Assembly: GCF_029541745.1 (NCBI RefSeq)
Contig: NZ_CP089746.1
Span: 1,364,001-1,428,000, forward strand
Reading direction: 5' to 3'
DNA length: 64,000 nt
Source: Streptomyces sp. LX-29
Lineage (GTDB): Bacteria > Actinomycetota > Actinomycetes > Streptomycetales > Streptomycetaceae
The notes under the pieces were generated by a model, which was not told the origin of the DNA, searched no databases, and saw only the letters and a list, made by a program, of their open reading frames with translations. Positions 1 to 8,350 of this stretch are shown here, one piece after another. The position numbers and the translations under genes were made by a program. Within the stretch, counting starts at the first letter, position 1, and every line of letters starts with the position of its first letter.

Positions 1-627
1 GGGGAGCAGCAGATTGCGCTCCGGCTGGCCGACCCGGATGGCCAGGCCGCCGTACGGATCGGTCAGCGCCCACCAGCGGCGGCCCTCCAGGTCCTCCAGC
101 GGCAGGGCGCTCTCCAGGGGGCGGCCGATCGCCTCGGCCGCGCACAGCTCGGTGATCCGGGCAGCGGCGGCGTTGAAGCAGGTGACGCGGCCGTTCTCGT
201 CGGCGACCACGAGGCCGTCCGGCAGGTCGTCCGGGTGCAGGCCGAGACCGGCCGGATCGGGCAGCGCGGGCGCCACGGCGGACGTCGGCGGCCCGGCGAA
301 CGCCGGCGGGCCCGCGGAGGCGGGTGCCGTGTCCGAGGTCGACGTCTCCGCGGAGACGGGTGCACCGGCCGAGGCCGCACCGGCTGCCGCCGGGGTGGTG
401 CGCGGGGCCGGCGTGGCGGCCACCCCGGGCCGCGCGGGCGGGGCGGCGGGTGACGTCGTCGGGGCGGGTGCCCCGACGTGTGTCGCCGACGTGGGTGTGC
501 CGCGGTCGGCGGGCGTGGACGGATCCCGGCCCGGCGGCTCGCGCCGCTCACGCCGCTCCGCCCGGCGCGCGCCCGCTCCGGGCGCATGGGCGCTCCTCAT
601 CCCGGCACTGGAGGTCCCGACCTCCAT
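1..627 (-). CDS. PAS-domain sensor protein, N-terminal part (cut by window edge)
   Basis: The frame stays open to the window edge, so only about 209 N-terminal residues are seen. Residues 1-120 are a low-complexity Ala/Pro/Thr stretch. After it comes a PAS-like segment (DDLPDGLVVADENGRVTCFN, then ARITELCAAEAIGRPLE), as in ligand- or redox-sensing domains of histidine kinases; the kinase part would lie beyond the edge. The ATG at 627 is preceded by a GGGGG stretch about 10 nt upstream; an alternative ATG at 600 has a weaker ribosome site. It reads in the same direction as the downstream-placed methyltransferase and the L20 operon. The histidine-kinase assignment is inferred from family architecture, since no catalytic domain is visible here. 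Confidence 0.75.
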   Translation of the reverse strand, partial: MEVGTSSAGMRSAHAPGAGARRAERRERREPPGRDPSTPADRGTPTSATHVGAPAPTTSPAAPPARPGVAATPAPRTTPAAAGAASAGAPVSAETSTSDTAPASAGPPAFAGPPTSAVAPALPDPAGLGLHPDDLPDGLVVADENGRVTCFNAAAARITELCAAEAIGRPLESALPLEDLEGRRWWALTDPYGGLAIRVGQPERNLLLP

Positions 628-667
628 CCGCGCACCCCCTTTCGGGCCCCCAGGGAGTGCAACCCTA

Positions 668-1498
668 CTAGCTGGATGTGACGGAGCGGCACCCTCCGGG
701 CGCACGCTGCGCACGCGCGGAGGCGTACAGGCACACCGCGGCGGCCGTGGCGAGGTTGAGGCTCTCGGCTCGGCCGTGGATCGGGACGCGCACGACGGCG
801 TCGGCCAGCGCGCGGGTCTCCTCCGGGAGACCCCACGCCTCGTTGCCGAAGATCCACGCGGTCGGGCCGCCCATGGCGCCCGCGTCGAGCTCGGCGTCCA
901 GGTCCGCCTCGCCCGCGCCGTCGGCGGCCAGCAGCCGCACCCCGGCCTCGCGCAGCCCGCCGACCACGGTCTCCACCGGCACGCCCACGGCGACCGGGAG
1001 GTGGAAGAGGGAGCCCACGGAGGCGCGCACGGCCTTGGGGTTGTACAGGTCGACCGAGGCGTCGGTGAGCACGACCGCCTCCGCGCCCGCGGCGTCGGCG
1101 CAGCGCAGCACGGTGCCGGCGTTGCCGGGGTCGCGGACGTTCGCCAGCACGGCGACCAGCTTGGGCCGGGCCCGCACGATCTCCTCGAACGGCGTGTCCA
1201 GGAAGCGGCACAGCCCGACGACGCCCTGCGGGGTGACCGTGTCCGACATCTCCGCGATGACCTCGTCGGTGGCGGTCAGCACGGGGACGCCCGCGTCCCG
1301 CGCCGCGGCGATGATGTCCGCGTGCCGCGCGGCCGCCTCCGGCGTCGTGTACACCTCCACGAGGTGCTGGATCGCCTCCCGCACGGCCTGCGGCCCCTCG
1401 GCCAGGAATCGCCGCTCCTTGCCGCGGAAGCTGCGCTTGGCCAACCGCCGGGCCGCGATGACGCGCGGCGATCGCAGGGAGGTCAGCTCGGGGGCCAT
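668..1498 (-). CDS. TrmH/SpoU-family RNA 2'-O-methyltransferase
   Basis: A 276-residue SPOUT-class enzyme expected to methylate a ribose 2'-OH in rRNA or tRNA using S-adenosylmethionine. The three family motifs are visible: motif 1 NVRDPGNAGTVLRCADAAGA, motif 2 WIFGNEAWGLPEE, and motif 3 PIHGRAESLNLATAAAVCLY, the last forming the trefoil-knot cofactor pocket. The N-terminal segment (RRFLAEGPQAVREAI) matches the substrate-binding domain common to this family. The ATG at 1498 was chosen because the frame upstream of it is Pro/Arg-rich and unlike the family. It follows the L20 gene on the same strand but is separated by a strong terminator, so it probably has its own promoter. The exact RNA target cannot be told from sequence. 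Confidence 0.92.
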   Translation of the reverse strand: MAPELTSLRSPRVIAARRLAKRSFRGKERRFLAEGPQAVREAIQHLVEVYTTPEAAARHADIIAAARDAGVPVLTATDEVIAEMSDTVTPQGVVGLCRFLDTPFEEIVRARPKLVAVLANVRDPGNAGTVLRCADAAGAEAVVLTDASVDLYNPKAVRASVGSLFHLPVAVGVPVETVVGGLREAGVRLLAADGAGEADLDAELDAGAMGGPTAWIFGNEAWGLPEETRALADAVVRVPIHGRAESLNLATAAAVCLYASARAQRAPGGCRSVTSS

Positions 1499-1629
1499 GG
1501 CGTTCTGCTCGCTTCGGGGAGGAGGGGCGTCCCGCGCGGTCGCCTGTGCGGCGGGCGGGGTGCCGGTGGGTCGGTGGGCGGGGCGCCGCCGGACGGGTGT
1601 GGGCGGCCCGGCGTCTGGGCGCATGAGAC

Positions 1630-1669
1630 GACCGGACCCGCAGGCGAATGTTCGCCTGCGGGTCCGGTC
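1630..1669 (-). terminator. Rho-independent-type terminator after rplT
   Basis: A perfect 19-bp inverted repeat (arms 1630-1648 and 1651-1669) with a 2-base loop lies 24 bp after the rplT stop codon. It has no long U tract, which is usual for Streptomyces terminators. It should end the infC-rpmI-rplT transcript. Confidence 0.85.
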
Positions 1670-1693
1670 ACGCCGTGCGGCTCAGTGCGGCCA

Positions 1694-2086
1694 TCAGGCC
1701 GCGGAGGCCGCCTTCGGGGCGTTGACGTCGCTCGGCAGCGCCTTCTGGGCCACCTCGACCAGCGCGGCGAACGCGTTGGCGTCGTTGACCGCGAGGTCGG
1801 CCAGGATCTTGCGGTCGACCTCGACGTTGGCGGCCTTCAGACCCTGGACGAAGCGGTTGTAGGTCATGCCGTTGGCGCGGGCAGCGGCGTTGATGCGCTG
1901 GATCCACAGCTGACGGAAGTCGCCCTTGCGCTTCTTGCGGTCGTTGTAGTTGTAAACGAAGGAGTGGGTGACCTGCTCCTTCGCCTTGCGGTACAGGCGG
2001 GAACGCTGGCCGCGGTAACCGCTGGCCTGCTCCAGGATCGCCCGGCGCTTCTTGTGGGCGTTGACTGCGCGCTTGACGCGTGCCAC
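1694..2086 (-). CDS. rplT: 50S ribosomal protein L20
   Basis: A 130-residue L20, binding 23S rRNA early in large-subunit assembly. The conserved start [20 protein letters not shown] and the central [20 protein letters not shown] / [18 protein letters not shown] blocks are all present. The Ala/Pro-rich last 10 residues are an actinobacterial extension. The GTG start at 2086 has AAGGAG 8 nt upstream. It is the last gene of infC-rpmI-rplT, 100 bp after rpmI, and is followed by a strong hairpin terminator. In other bacteria this operon is autoregulated by L20; no L20-type leader could be identified by eye here. Confidence 0.99.
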   Translation of the reverse strand: MARVKRAVNAHKKRRAILEQASGYRGQRSRLYRKAKEQVTHSFVYNYNDRKKRKGDFRQLWIQRINAAARANGMTYNRFVQGLKAANVEVDRKILADLAVNDANAFAALVEVAQKALPSDVNAPKAASAA

Positions 2087-2186
2087 TTGATTAACTCCTT
2101 GTACGGGGCCGCGGGTATGTCACACGGCCCGGAAACGAATGGGTCCCGAACTCAGTCGCGCACCCCGCCGGAGCGGGGCGGGGGCG

Positions 2187-2381
2187 TCACTTGCCGAGAA
2201 GCTTCTTGATCTTCTTGGCGTCGGCCGGGGCCATCTCGACCGTGCCGGCGAGGCGGCGCGTCAGCGTGGACGACTTGTGCTCGAGAAGGTGGCGGCGACC
2301 GGCGCGCTGGCGGACCACCTTGCCGGAGCCGGTGATCTTGAAGCGCTTGCTGGCACCACTGTGCGTCTTGTTCTTCGGCAT
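2187..2381 (-). CDS. rpmI: 50S ribosomal protein L35
   Basis: A 64-residue L35. Typical features are [20 protein letters not shown] at the N-terminus and [10 protein letters not shown] in the middle. The ATG at 2381 has GAGGAGAG about 8 nt upstream. It sits between infC (134 bp upstream) and rplT (100 bp downstream), the near-universal bacterial order. The infC-rpmI gap contains a GC-rich hairpin. Confidence 0.99.
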   Translation of the reverse strand: MPKNKTHSGASKRFKITGSGKVVRQRAGRRHLLEHKSSTLTRRLAGTVEMAPADAKKIKKLLGK

Positions 2382-2470
2382 GTCGCCGTTCTCTCCTCGT
2401 CGGTGGCGCTTCCGAGGCAGCCGACCGGTGAAACCGGGCAGGCGGAAGCGTCAGCTGTTTCCTTCGGACC

Positions 2471-2489
2471 CCGGGGCCGGTGGCCCCGG
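2471..2489 (-). other. GC-rich hairpin between infC and rpmI
   Basis: An 8-bp perfect stem (2471-2478 with 2482-2489) and 3-nt loop in the 134-bp gap between infC and rpmI. It lacks a U tract. It could be an RNA processing or partial attenuation site tuning IF3 against L35/L20 output, but it may be chance in GC-rich DNA. Confidence 0.4.
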
Positions 2490-2515
2490 AGATGCCGGGG
2501 CTCGCACCCCGGACG

Positions 2516-3148
2516 TCACGCCTCGGCGGGCTCCTCGGCGGGCTCCTCGGCAGGCTCCTCCGCAGGGGCGTCGCCCTGCTGGCGCGCGGCCTTGCGGGCG
2601 GCCTGGGCCTCGCGGGCTTCAGCCATCGCCTCGGTCTTCTTCTTGTGCGGACCGAGGACCATGATCATGTTGCGGCCGTCCTGCTTCGGGTTCGACTCCA
2701 CGAAGCCCAGATCCTGGACGTCCTCCGCGAGGCGCTGCAGCAGCCGGTAGCCGAGCTCCGGCCGGGACTGCTCGCGTCCACGGAACATGATCGTGATCTT
2801 GACCTTGTCGCCCTGCTTGAGGAACCGGACGACGTGACCCTTCTTGGTGTCGTAGTCGTGCGGGTCGATCTTCGGCCGGAGCTTCATCTCCTTGATGACC
2901 GTGTGCGCCTGGTTCTTGCGCGCCTCACGGGCCTTCATGGCCGACTCGTACTTGAACTTTCCGTAGTCCATGAGCTTGCAGACCGGCGGACGGGCGTTCG
3001 CCGCCACCTCGACCAGGTCAAGGTCGTACTCCTGCGCAAGCTCCAGGGCCTTGGCAAGCGGCACAATGCCGACCTGCTCGCCACTGGGACCGACGAGTCG
3101 CACCTCGGGGACGCGAATCCGGTCGTTGATGCGGGGCTCGGCGCTGAT
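2516..3148 (-). CDS. infC: Translation initiation factor IF-3
   Basis: A 210-residue IF3, which binds the 30S subunit and checks start-codon pairing. Recognisable blocks are [60 protein letters not shown] and [15 protein letters not shown]. The start is placed at an ATC codon (3148-3146), because a perfect AGGAGG lies just upstream (4-nt gap) and the IF3 homology begins right after it. An in-frame GTG at 3172 is the alternative, but it would put the ribosome site inside the coding region. Non-canonical AUU/AUC starts are known for infC in several bacteria and underlie its autoregulation. The C-terminus ends in three tandem AEEP repeats encoded by a 12-bp repeat. Confidence 0.97.
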   Translation of the reverse strand: MSAEPRINDRIRVPEVRLVGPSGEQVGIVPLAKALELAQEYDLDLVEVAANARPPVCKLMDYGKFKYESAMKAREARKNQAHTVIKEMKLRPKIDPHDYDTKKGHVVRFLKQGDKVKITIMFRGREQSRPELGYRLLQRLAEDVQDLGFVESNPKQDGRNMIMVLGPHKKKTEAMAEAREAQAARKAARQQGDAPAEEPAEEPAEEPAEA

Positions 3149-3508
3149 GGATCCTCCTCGGTTGCACCACACGACCGCCTGGCGGACAGCCGCGTAAAGC
3201 CTGTTTCGGTTCGACCACCGTGCCCCGGACGCGAAAAACGCCCCGGACGGTACACAGGCGGGGCTCCATACAACCGGGAGCACCACCGTGCGTATTCCAC
3301 GGGGCGCAATATGACCGGTGACCCGCCGACCGCTGGTCGACTGGGTGGGAGATCGGAGCCTCCACTTGTGGGCTGGCACAGGTGTCCAGCCGGTCGTGGC
3401 CCAACTCTACACGACTCGGGAGCGAGACGCTTCCCGTGCGGCCGGCGGAGGGCGAGCGACCGGGGGCGCCTAGGCTGGGGCGGGCACCGTCCACCAGAAA
3501 GTTGAGCC
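3149..3508. promoter_or_regulatory. Divergent control region of infC and the DUF1844 gene
   Basis: This 360-bp gap holds the long leader of the infC operon (minus) and the promoter of the DUF1844 gene (plus). On the minus strand, two copies of GTCCGGGGC flank a TTTTTCGCG stretch (about 3219-3246). No clean -35/-10 pair or known riboregulator could be assigned by eye. Confidence 0.4.
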
Positions 3509-3898
3509 ATGAGCGACGCCACCCCCGCCCCGAACGACCCCAACGGTTCGAACGACTCCCACCCCGGCTTCGACGCGATGACCCGCGACATCGCGGACGT
3601 GCCCGCGGTGGAGGTCATCACGACGGTGGCGGTCCACCTGATGAGCGCCGCCGCGGTCAATCTCGGGCTGGCCGAGGAGGGCGAGCGGCACAAGGACCTC
3701 GATGAGGCGCGGAAGCTGATCAACGCCCTGGCGGGCCTGGTGACCGCCAGTGCCACCGAGATCAGCTCCTTCCACGCCGCGCCGCTGCGGGACGGCCTGA
3801 AGTCGCTGCAGCTGGCCTTCCGCGAGGCGTCCGTGGTGCCGGACGAGCCGGGCCAAGGGCCCGGCGAGAAGTTCACCGGGCCGATCTTCTCGAGCTGA
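3509..3898 (+). CDS. DUF1844 family protein
   Basis: A 129-residue protein with the DUF1844 core: VPAVEVITTVAVHLMSAAAVNLGL followed by a helical segment containing DLDEARKLINALAGLV. The first 25 residues are Asn/Pro/Ser-rich and the last ten carry EKFTGPIFSS. No signal peptide is apparent. It is divergent from infC, an arrangement I recall as conserved in Streptomyces. The molecular function of DUF1844 proteins is unknown, and nothing in the sequence indicates a catalytic site. Confidence 0.9.
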   Translation: MSDATPAPNDPNGSNDSHPGFDAMTRDIADVPAVEVITTVAVHLMSAAAVNLGLAEEGERHKDLDEARKLINALAGLVTASATEISSFHAAPLRDGLKSLQLAFREASVVPDEPGQGPGEKFTGPIFSS

Positions 3899-3955
3899 CG
3901 TCGCGGCCCGCCGGGCCGACGTGCCGGGCCTGGTGCGCCGGTTCGGGCCGCCGTC

Positions 3956-4732
3956 CTATCCGCGGCCCGGCCCGGCCCTCCCCGGGCCCGCGGTCCGCGG
4001 AGTGGCCTCGGCCGTCTCGTCCGCCGTCTGCGCGTGGATGTACTGGTGCACCAGGGCCGCCAGCGCGCCGCCGACCAGTGGCGCGATCAGGAACAGCCAG
4101 AACTGGGCCATCGCGTCACCCCCGGCGAAGATCCCCGGGCCGAGGCTCCGCGCGGGGTTCACCGAGGCGCCGGTGAGCGGCACGCCCACCATCGTCACCA
4201 CGGCCAGGGTCAGTCCGATCGGCAGCGGGTCGAAGCCCCCGACCAGGACCGTCTGGGTCACCGAGAGGAACACGAAGACCAGCAGGAAGGTGAGCACCAC
4301 CTCCGCGAGGAAGGCGCCCCCCGCGTCCATGCTCACCGCGGACCGGTCGCCGTAGCCGTTGCTGCCGAAGGCGCCGGACGTCTTCAGGTCCGGCACCTGC
4401 TTGGCCACCAGGAAGAGCAGCGCGGCCCCCACGATGGCGCCGACGATCTGCGCGATCCAGTACTCGATCGCCGTACGCAGCTCGATACGCCGGGCCATCA
4501 GCACGCCGAGGGTGATCGCCGGGTTCAGATGGCAGCCCGAGATCCGGCCCAGCGCGTAGGACAGCCCCACCATCGTGAAGCCGAAGGCCAGCGCGATGCC
4601 GGTGGTGCCCAGATAGCGCGCCCCCAGGACCGCGGAGCCCACCCCGAAGAACACCAGCAGCAGCGTGCCGACGCACTCCGAGAGGGCCGTACGGATCTCG
4701 GCCTCGCTGATGTCGAGCGTTCTGGTCTCCAT
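3956..4732 (-). CDS. Aquaporin / glycerol facilitator (MIP family)
   Basis: A 258-residue channel with the MIP hourglass fold. Six hydrophobic segments are evident, and both NPA boxes are present: HLNPAITLG in the first half and VNPARSLGP in the second. The N-terminal helix begins ECVGTLLLVFFGVGSAVL. The ATG at 4732 has GGAGAG about 7 nt upstream; the longer open frame upstream is unrelated sequence. Selectivity (water or glycerol) cannot be decided safely. It is convergent with the DUF1844 gene and stands alone; about 50-60 bp upstream are repeated GCAATGC/GAATGC elements that could be an operator. Confidence 0.93.
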   Translation of the reverse strand: METRTLDISEAEIRTALSECVGTLLLVFFGVGSAVLGARYLGTTGIALAFGFTMVGLSYALGRISGCHLNPAITLGVLMARRIELRTAIEYWIAQIVGAIVGAALLFLVAKQVPDLKTSGAFGSNGYGDRSAVSMDAGGAFLAEVVLTFLLVFVFLSVTQTVLVGGFDPLPIGLTLAVVTMVGVPLTGASVNPARSLGPGIFAGGDAMAQFWLFLIAPLVGGALAALVHQYIHAQTADETAEATPRTAGPGRAGPGRG

Positions 4733-4841
4733 GGGCGCTCTCCTCGGCCGGGTCGCGAGCATTGCTTGCATTCTCGGACAATCCGGAATGTTTCGCGCGT
4801 CGAAGATCAGCGGTGGGAGTGGGGTTCGCGAGGGCGGTGGG

Positions 4842-5588
4842 TCAGCGGCTGAACAGCGGCTCGCCCGGCACCACGGCCCCGGGCGGCAGCAGCGCGAGAT
4901 CCAGGCCGCGCACCAGCCGGCCCCGCAACACCTCGTGCGCCGCCAGCGCGCCCGCCACCCGCTGCGCGGTCTCCCGCGGCTCGGCCTGCGGCGCGAGCGC
5001 CAGGGCGAGGGTGCCGTCGGCGCCGCCGGGGGCGGAGCGCGCGAGGTAGGCGCGGAGCACACCGGGCTCGGCCTCCACCACACTTCGGACCGCCTCGGCC
5101 ACCGCCGGGTCGGCGAGCGGGTCCGCGCTGGTCCGGCCCTCGGCGAGGGCGAGCAGGGCGGGGCCGGTCAGCTGGTAGGTCACCGGTCCGGCCAGGTCGA
5201 GCACCAGGGTGTCGGCCTTCTCGTGGGCCATCGCCTCCAGGGCCTGGCGCAGCGGTACCGCCACGGGGCGGCCGTCCGGTCGCCAGCGGGCGAGGGCGTC
5301 GGTGGAGGTGAAGGCGGGCAGCGCGCGCCGGCCGTCGGGGGCCTGGAGCGTCGGCACCGCCATGTCGCTGGTCTTCTCCCGGCGCAGCCCGTCGGGGCCC
5401 TCCTCGACCTCGCCCAGGACGGCGACGACCGGCACCAGCAGTCGCGCCCCGGCGAGCGCGGCCAGCACCTCGGACTCGGACACGGGCGACCGGTCCGCCG
5501 CCCATGCGGCCAGGGCCGCGCTCAGCCGGGGGTCGGCCGAGCCGTCGTCGTCGGAGAAGCCGGGGTCGGGAATGTTCTTGAGGGCCAC
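4842..5588 (-). CDS. SseB-like protein
   Basis: A 248-residue cytosolic protein with an SseB-type N-terminal domain: LAALAGARLLVPVVAVLGE, then the signature LPAFTSTDALARWRPDGRPV. A C-terminal SseB-like half follows (VEAEPGVLRAYLARS, RLVRGLDLALLPPG). SseB domains are poorly understood; in actinobacteria they occur in stand-alone proteins of unknown role. The GTG at 5588 is taken as start because homology begins right after it (ALKNIPDPGFSDDDGSADPR); no strong ribosome site precedes it. The 406-bp region upstream carries tandem repeats rather than a gene. Confidence 0.85.
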   Translation of the reverse strand: MALKNIPDPGFSDDDGSADPRLSAALAAWAADRSPVSESEVLAALAGARLLVPVVAVLGEVEEGPDGLRREKTSDMAVPTLQAPDGRRALPAFTSTDALARWRPDGRPVAVPLRQALEAMAHEKADTLVLDLAGPVTYQLTGPALLALAEGRTSADPLADPAVAEAVRSVVEAEPGVLRAYLARSAPGGADGTLALALAPQAEPRETAQRVAGALAAHEVLRGRLVRGLDLALLPPGAVVPGEPLFSR

Positions 5589-5994
5589 CTGATGAGGGTA
5601 TCGGGGTGCGGTGGCGTGCCTGCTGAAGGGTCTGAGCGGGGGGCGGTGCGGGTGGGGTGGGGGCGAGGCCGTTGTGCGAGGGGGTCGGTGCGGGTGGGGT
5701 GGGGGCGAGGGCGTTGTGCGAGGGGGACGGTGCGAATGGGGTGGGGACGAGGGCGTTGTGCGAGGGGGACGGTGCGTGGGTGGGTCGGGCCGGGGCCTCC
5801 AGGGCAGGGTCCGAGCCCGCATATTTACGGGCGACGACCCCGTACCGTCGGTTCGCCCCCTCTTCGCCCACACATATGCGACAGCGGCTCGGACTTCCTG
5901 CCCTTGCGGCCCCGGCCACTCCCCTCGTCCCCCGGGTGCCGGCCCGCGATTCCTCCGCTCCCGTGCCGTCGGCCTCCCGGCCCGTGGTGTGCGT
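5589..5994. other. 406-bp intergenic region, no gene seen
   Basis: Lies between the SseB-like gene and the subtilase. It contains a 42-bp tandem repeat (5644-5776) and a TAAATA sequence (5826-5821, minus) that could be the -10 of the SseB-like gene. Open frames crossing it have Pro/His-rich compositions typical of non-coding GC-rich DNA. Confidence 0.6.
5644..5776. repeat. 42-bp tandem repeat, three copies plus a partial copy
   Basis: The motif CGGTGCG recurs at 5644, 5686, 5728 and 5770, exactly 42 bp apart. The intervening sequence (GGTGGGG, CGTTGTGCGAGGGGG) is nearly identical in each copy. The period is a multiple of three, but no supported gene covers it. Confidence 0.9.
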
Positions 5995-7149
5995 TCAGAA
6001 GACGCGGCGGCGGCGCAGGGACACCGCCGTGATCAGCAGGCCCACGCCGCCCAGGGCCGCCGCCAGGGCGAGGCGGTTCGGGGTGTCGTCCTTCTCGGGG
6101 GCGGGCGCAGGGCTGGGACCGCGGCCGAAGTAGCGCCGGGGGTAGGGCGCGGCGGACGGGGTGGGGGGCCGCGGGGTCATCTTGGCGCCCGCCTCGATGG
6201 CGGCCGCCGGGTCCACCAGGCCGGCGCCGAACTCGTCGCTGCGGCCGCCCTCGGGGCGGTCCTGGGCGGTGTCCATGAGCAGCTGTTTGACCTGTGCGGG
6301 GCTGAGGTCGGGGTGAGCGGCACGGACGAGGGCGGCCGCCCCGGAGACGAACGCGGCGGCCGCGCTGGTGCCCCAGCCCTCGTAGTAGCGGCGGTCCGGG
6401 TCGGCGATGACGACGTTGACCCCGGGGGCGCACACGGTGGCGTACCAGCGGCGGGTGGAGAAGGGGGCGCGGACGCCGTGGCGGTCGACGGCCGTCACGG
6501 CGATCACTCCGGGGTACGCGGCCGGGTAGGAGGCTCGGTCGCCCTTCTCGCCGCCGTTGCCGGCGGAGGCGACCACGACGGCGCCCTTGCGGAGCGCGTA
6601 CTGGACGGCGGCGTCCTCGGCGGCCTCCGGGTGGGCCGACGCGCTGTCGTCGCCGAGCGACAGGTTGATCACGTCGGCGCCGTGGTCGGCGGCCCACCGG
6701 ATCCCGTCGGCGAGCGCGTTGCCGCGGGCGTTGCGGGCCTTCTTGCGTGCCGGGTCGGCGTCTTCGAGGATCACCCGGACCGGAAGGATCTTCGCCTCGG
6801 GTGCCACTCCGAGCACTCCGTCGTCGTTGGTGGGGCCGTGGCCGCGTCCGGCGATGATCCCCGCCATGGCGGTGCCGTGTCGCGCCCATGCGCGGTCGCC
6901 GCGTTCGGCACCGAACCCGATGAGGTCCTTGCCGTCGAGGACCTGGCCGGAGAGGTCGGGGTGGGCGGCGTCGACCCCGGTGTCCAGGACGGCGACGGTG
7001 ACGCCTTCGCCCTTGGTCGTCTGCCAGGCCCTGGGGGCGTTGATGGCGTCCAGCGCCCACTCCTCAGCCCGTATGCCGTCCGCCTGTGCCGGGGAGGAGG
7101 CCAGCAGGACGAGGGTGGCGGCCGCGACGGCCGAGAGGCGGCGGGTCAC
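5995..7149 (-). CDS. Mycosin-like S8 family serine protease
   Basis: A 384-residue exported subtilase. It has a signal peptide (residues 1-23, ending PAQA) and the catalytic triad Asp56 (VAVLDTGVD), His91 (ARHGTAMAG) and Ser262 (GWGTSAAAA), with oxyanion Asn198. A Pro-rich linker leads to a C-terminal membrane helix and an RRRR stop-transfer, the layout of mycosins of type VII secretion. The GTG at 7149 has GGAGG 7-8 nt upstream. It overlaps the stop of the upstream membrane-protein gene by 4 bp (GTGA), so the two are translationally coupled. No WXG100 or EccC genes are in the window, so a true type VII role is inference. Confidence 0.93.
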   Translation of the reverse strand: MTRRLSAVAAATLVLLASSPAQADGIRAEEWALDAINAPRAWQTTKGEGVTVAVLDTGVDAAHPDLSGQVLDGKDLIGFGAERGDRAWARHGTAMAGIIAGRGHGPTNDDGVLGVAPEAKILPVRVILEDADPARKKARNARGNALADGIRWAADHGADVINLSLGDDSASAHPEAAEDAAVQYALRKGAVVVASAGNGGEKGDRASYPAAYPGVIAVTAVDRHGVRAPFSTRRWYATVCAPGVNVVIADPDRRYYEGWGTSAAAAFVSGAAALVRAAHPDLSPAQVKQLLMDTAQDRPEGGRSDEFGAGLVDPAAAIEAGAKMTPRPPTPSAAPYPRRYFGRGPSPAPAPEKDDTPNRLALAAALGGVGLLITAVSLRRRRVF

Positions 7150-8156
7150 GGTCGGTCCTCCGTCGTCTTCGCGACGGCCGCGCGGAAGGCGCGTTCGACA
7201 CCGGCGGCCACGCCCTTCGCGTCGTGGGCGAGGCCGGACTGGGCGGGCATGCTGGTCGCTCGGGGTGCGGTCGCCTCCCGCGCGGGTCGCGGGTCGATGA
7301 CCTCGCGCCCGTCGGCGAAGCCGGTCACCGCGTAGACGAGGGCGGGGGCGTCGGTGAGGACGCTGATGTGCCAGGTGGCGCGCTGGGCGGTGGTGAATTC
7401 CGCGGCGGGGGTGTCCGCGACCGGGTACGGGCGGGGCATCAGGTCCGCGCGCTCCGCCAGCCGCTCGTCGGTGAAGCGGGTGCGCAGCGCGCGCATGCCG
7501 TCGGCGTCGGCGCGGGTCACCAGGACCCCGACCGTCGTCACGCTGGTGCTCGTCGCGTCCAGGTAGGTGGCGCGGAGCAGCCGTTGGCAGCCCACCGGCG
7601 TCAGCACCGTGCTCAGCAGCGGGTCGAAGGCGTCGGCGCAGCGGCTGTCCGGGGCGACGGCGATGCGGGTCCACACCCGGTCGGCGCGGCCCGGTCCGGT
7701 GCCGCGCAGGGTGGTCGGGAAGAGGTCGTCCACCGGGACGTTGTGCCAGGCGTCGCGCGCCCGCGCGTAACCCGCCTGGGTCGACGGGTGCTTGTCCGAC
7801 TCCTCCGCCAGCCAGGTGCCGGCGCCGGCCCCGGCGAGCAGCCCCAGGCCGAGGACGAGACAGGCCGCGGCGGTGACCGTGCGGGCGTGACCGCGGGTGG
7901 AGGTGTCCCGTGGCGCGGGCGAACCGCTCTCCGCGGTGGGCGCGTCGGTCGCGGGGACGCCGGTCGGCGCTGTTCGCGGTCGGGGCACTCCCCCGGGCGC
8001 TCGCACCGCGCGGCGCGGCAACACGGGCGTGGGGTCGTCGAGCTCGATGCGTCCCCGTCGTGCGGGACCGGGTATCGCGCCCTGATGGACGGGCCGCGGC
8101 GGGTGGGGTGGGGGCGGTGGAGCGGTGGGGCGTGCGGGCTCGGCCTCCGTGCTCAC
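7146..8156 (-). CDS. Single-pass membrane protein coupled to mycosin-like protease
   Basis: A protein of about 336 residues with no family I recognise with certainty. It has a Pro-rich cytosolic N-terminus of about 90 residues and one membrane helix (TAAACLVLGLGLLAGAGAG). An extracytoplasmic domain of about 220 residues follows, with two Cys (SRCADAF, VGCQRLL) that could pair. The GTG at 8156 is preferred because GAGGGG then sits 6 nt upstream; GTG 8162 is also possible. Its stop overlaps the protease start (GTGA). The tight coupling suggests the two products act together at the membrane, perhaps as protease partner or substrate. Confidence 0.8.
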   Translation of the reverse strand: MSTEAEPARPTAPPPPPHPPRPVHQGAIPGPARRGRIELDDPTPVLPRRAVRAPGGVPRPRTAPTGVPATDAPTAESGSPAPRDTSTRGHARTVTAAACLVLGLGLLAGAGAGTWLAEESDKHPSTQAGYARARDAWHNVPVDDLFPTTLRGTGPGRADRVWTRIAVAPDSRCADAFDPLLSTVLTPVGCQRLLRATYLDATSTSVTTVGVLVTRADADGMRALRTRFTDERLAERADLMPRPYPVADTPAAEFTTAQRATWHISVLTDAPALVYAVTGFADGREVIDPRPAREATAPRATSMPAQSGLAHDAKGVAAGVERAFRAAVAKTTEDRP

Positions 8157-8350
8157 CGCCACCCCCTCGACCCCGGTGCCCCCGGGCGCGCCCGCCCCTC
8201 CCGCCCGTGCGTGGGCGGCACGCCGTCGACCTGTCGGTCGTGGCGTGCGCGTGTACGCGGGGCGTGCGCGACACTTTACGGGGCGGGGGGCCGCGTCCGC
8301 ACCGGCCGCCCCTCTACCCCCGGCTCAGCGCCCTCTGGCAAGCTGCGGTC

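Noticed and set aside
5644-5776. Reading the 42-bp repeat as a CRISPR or an integration site array
   Set aside because: Repeats are directly adjacent without spacers, and there is no integrase or cas gene.
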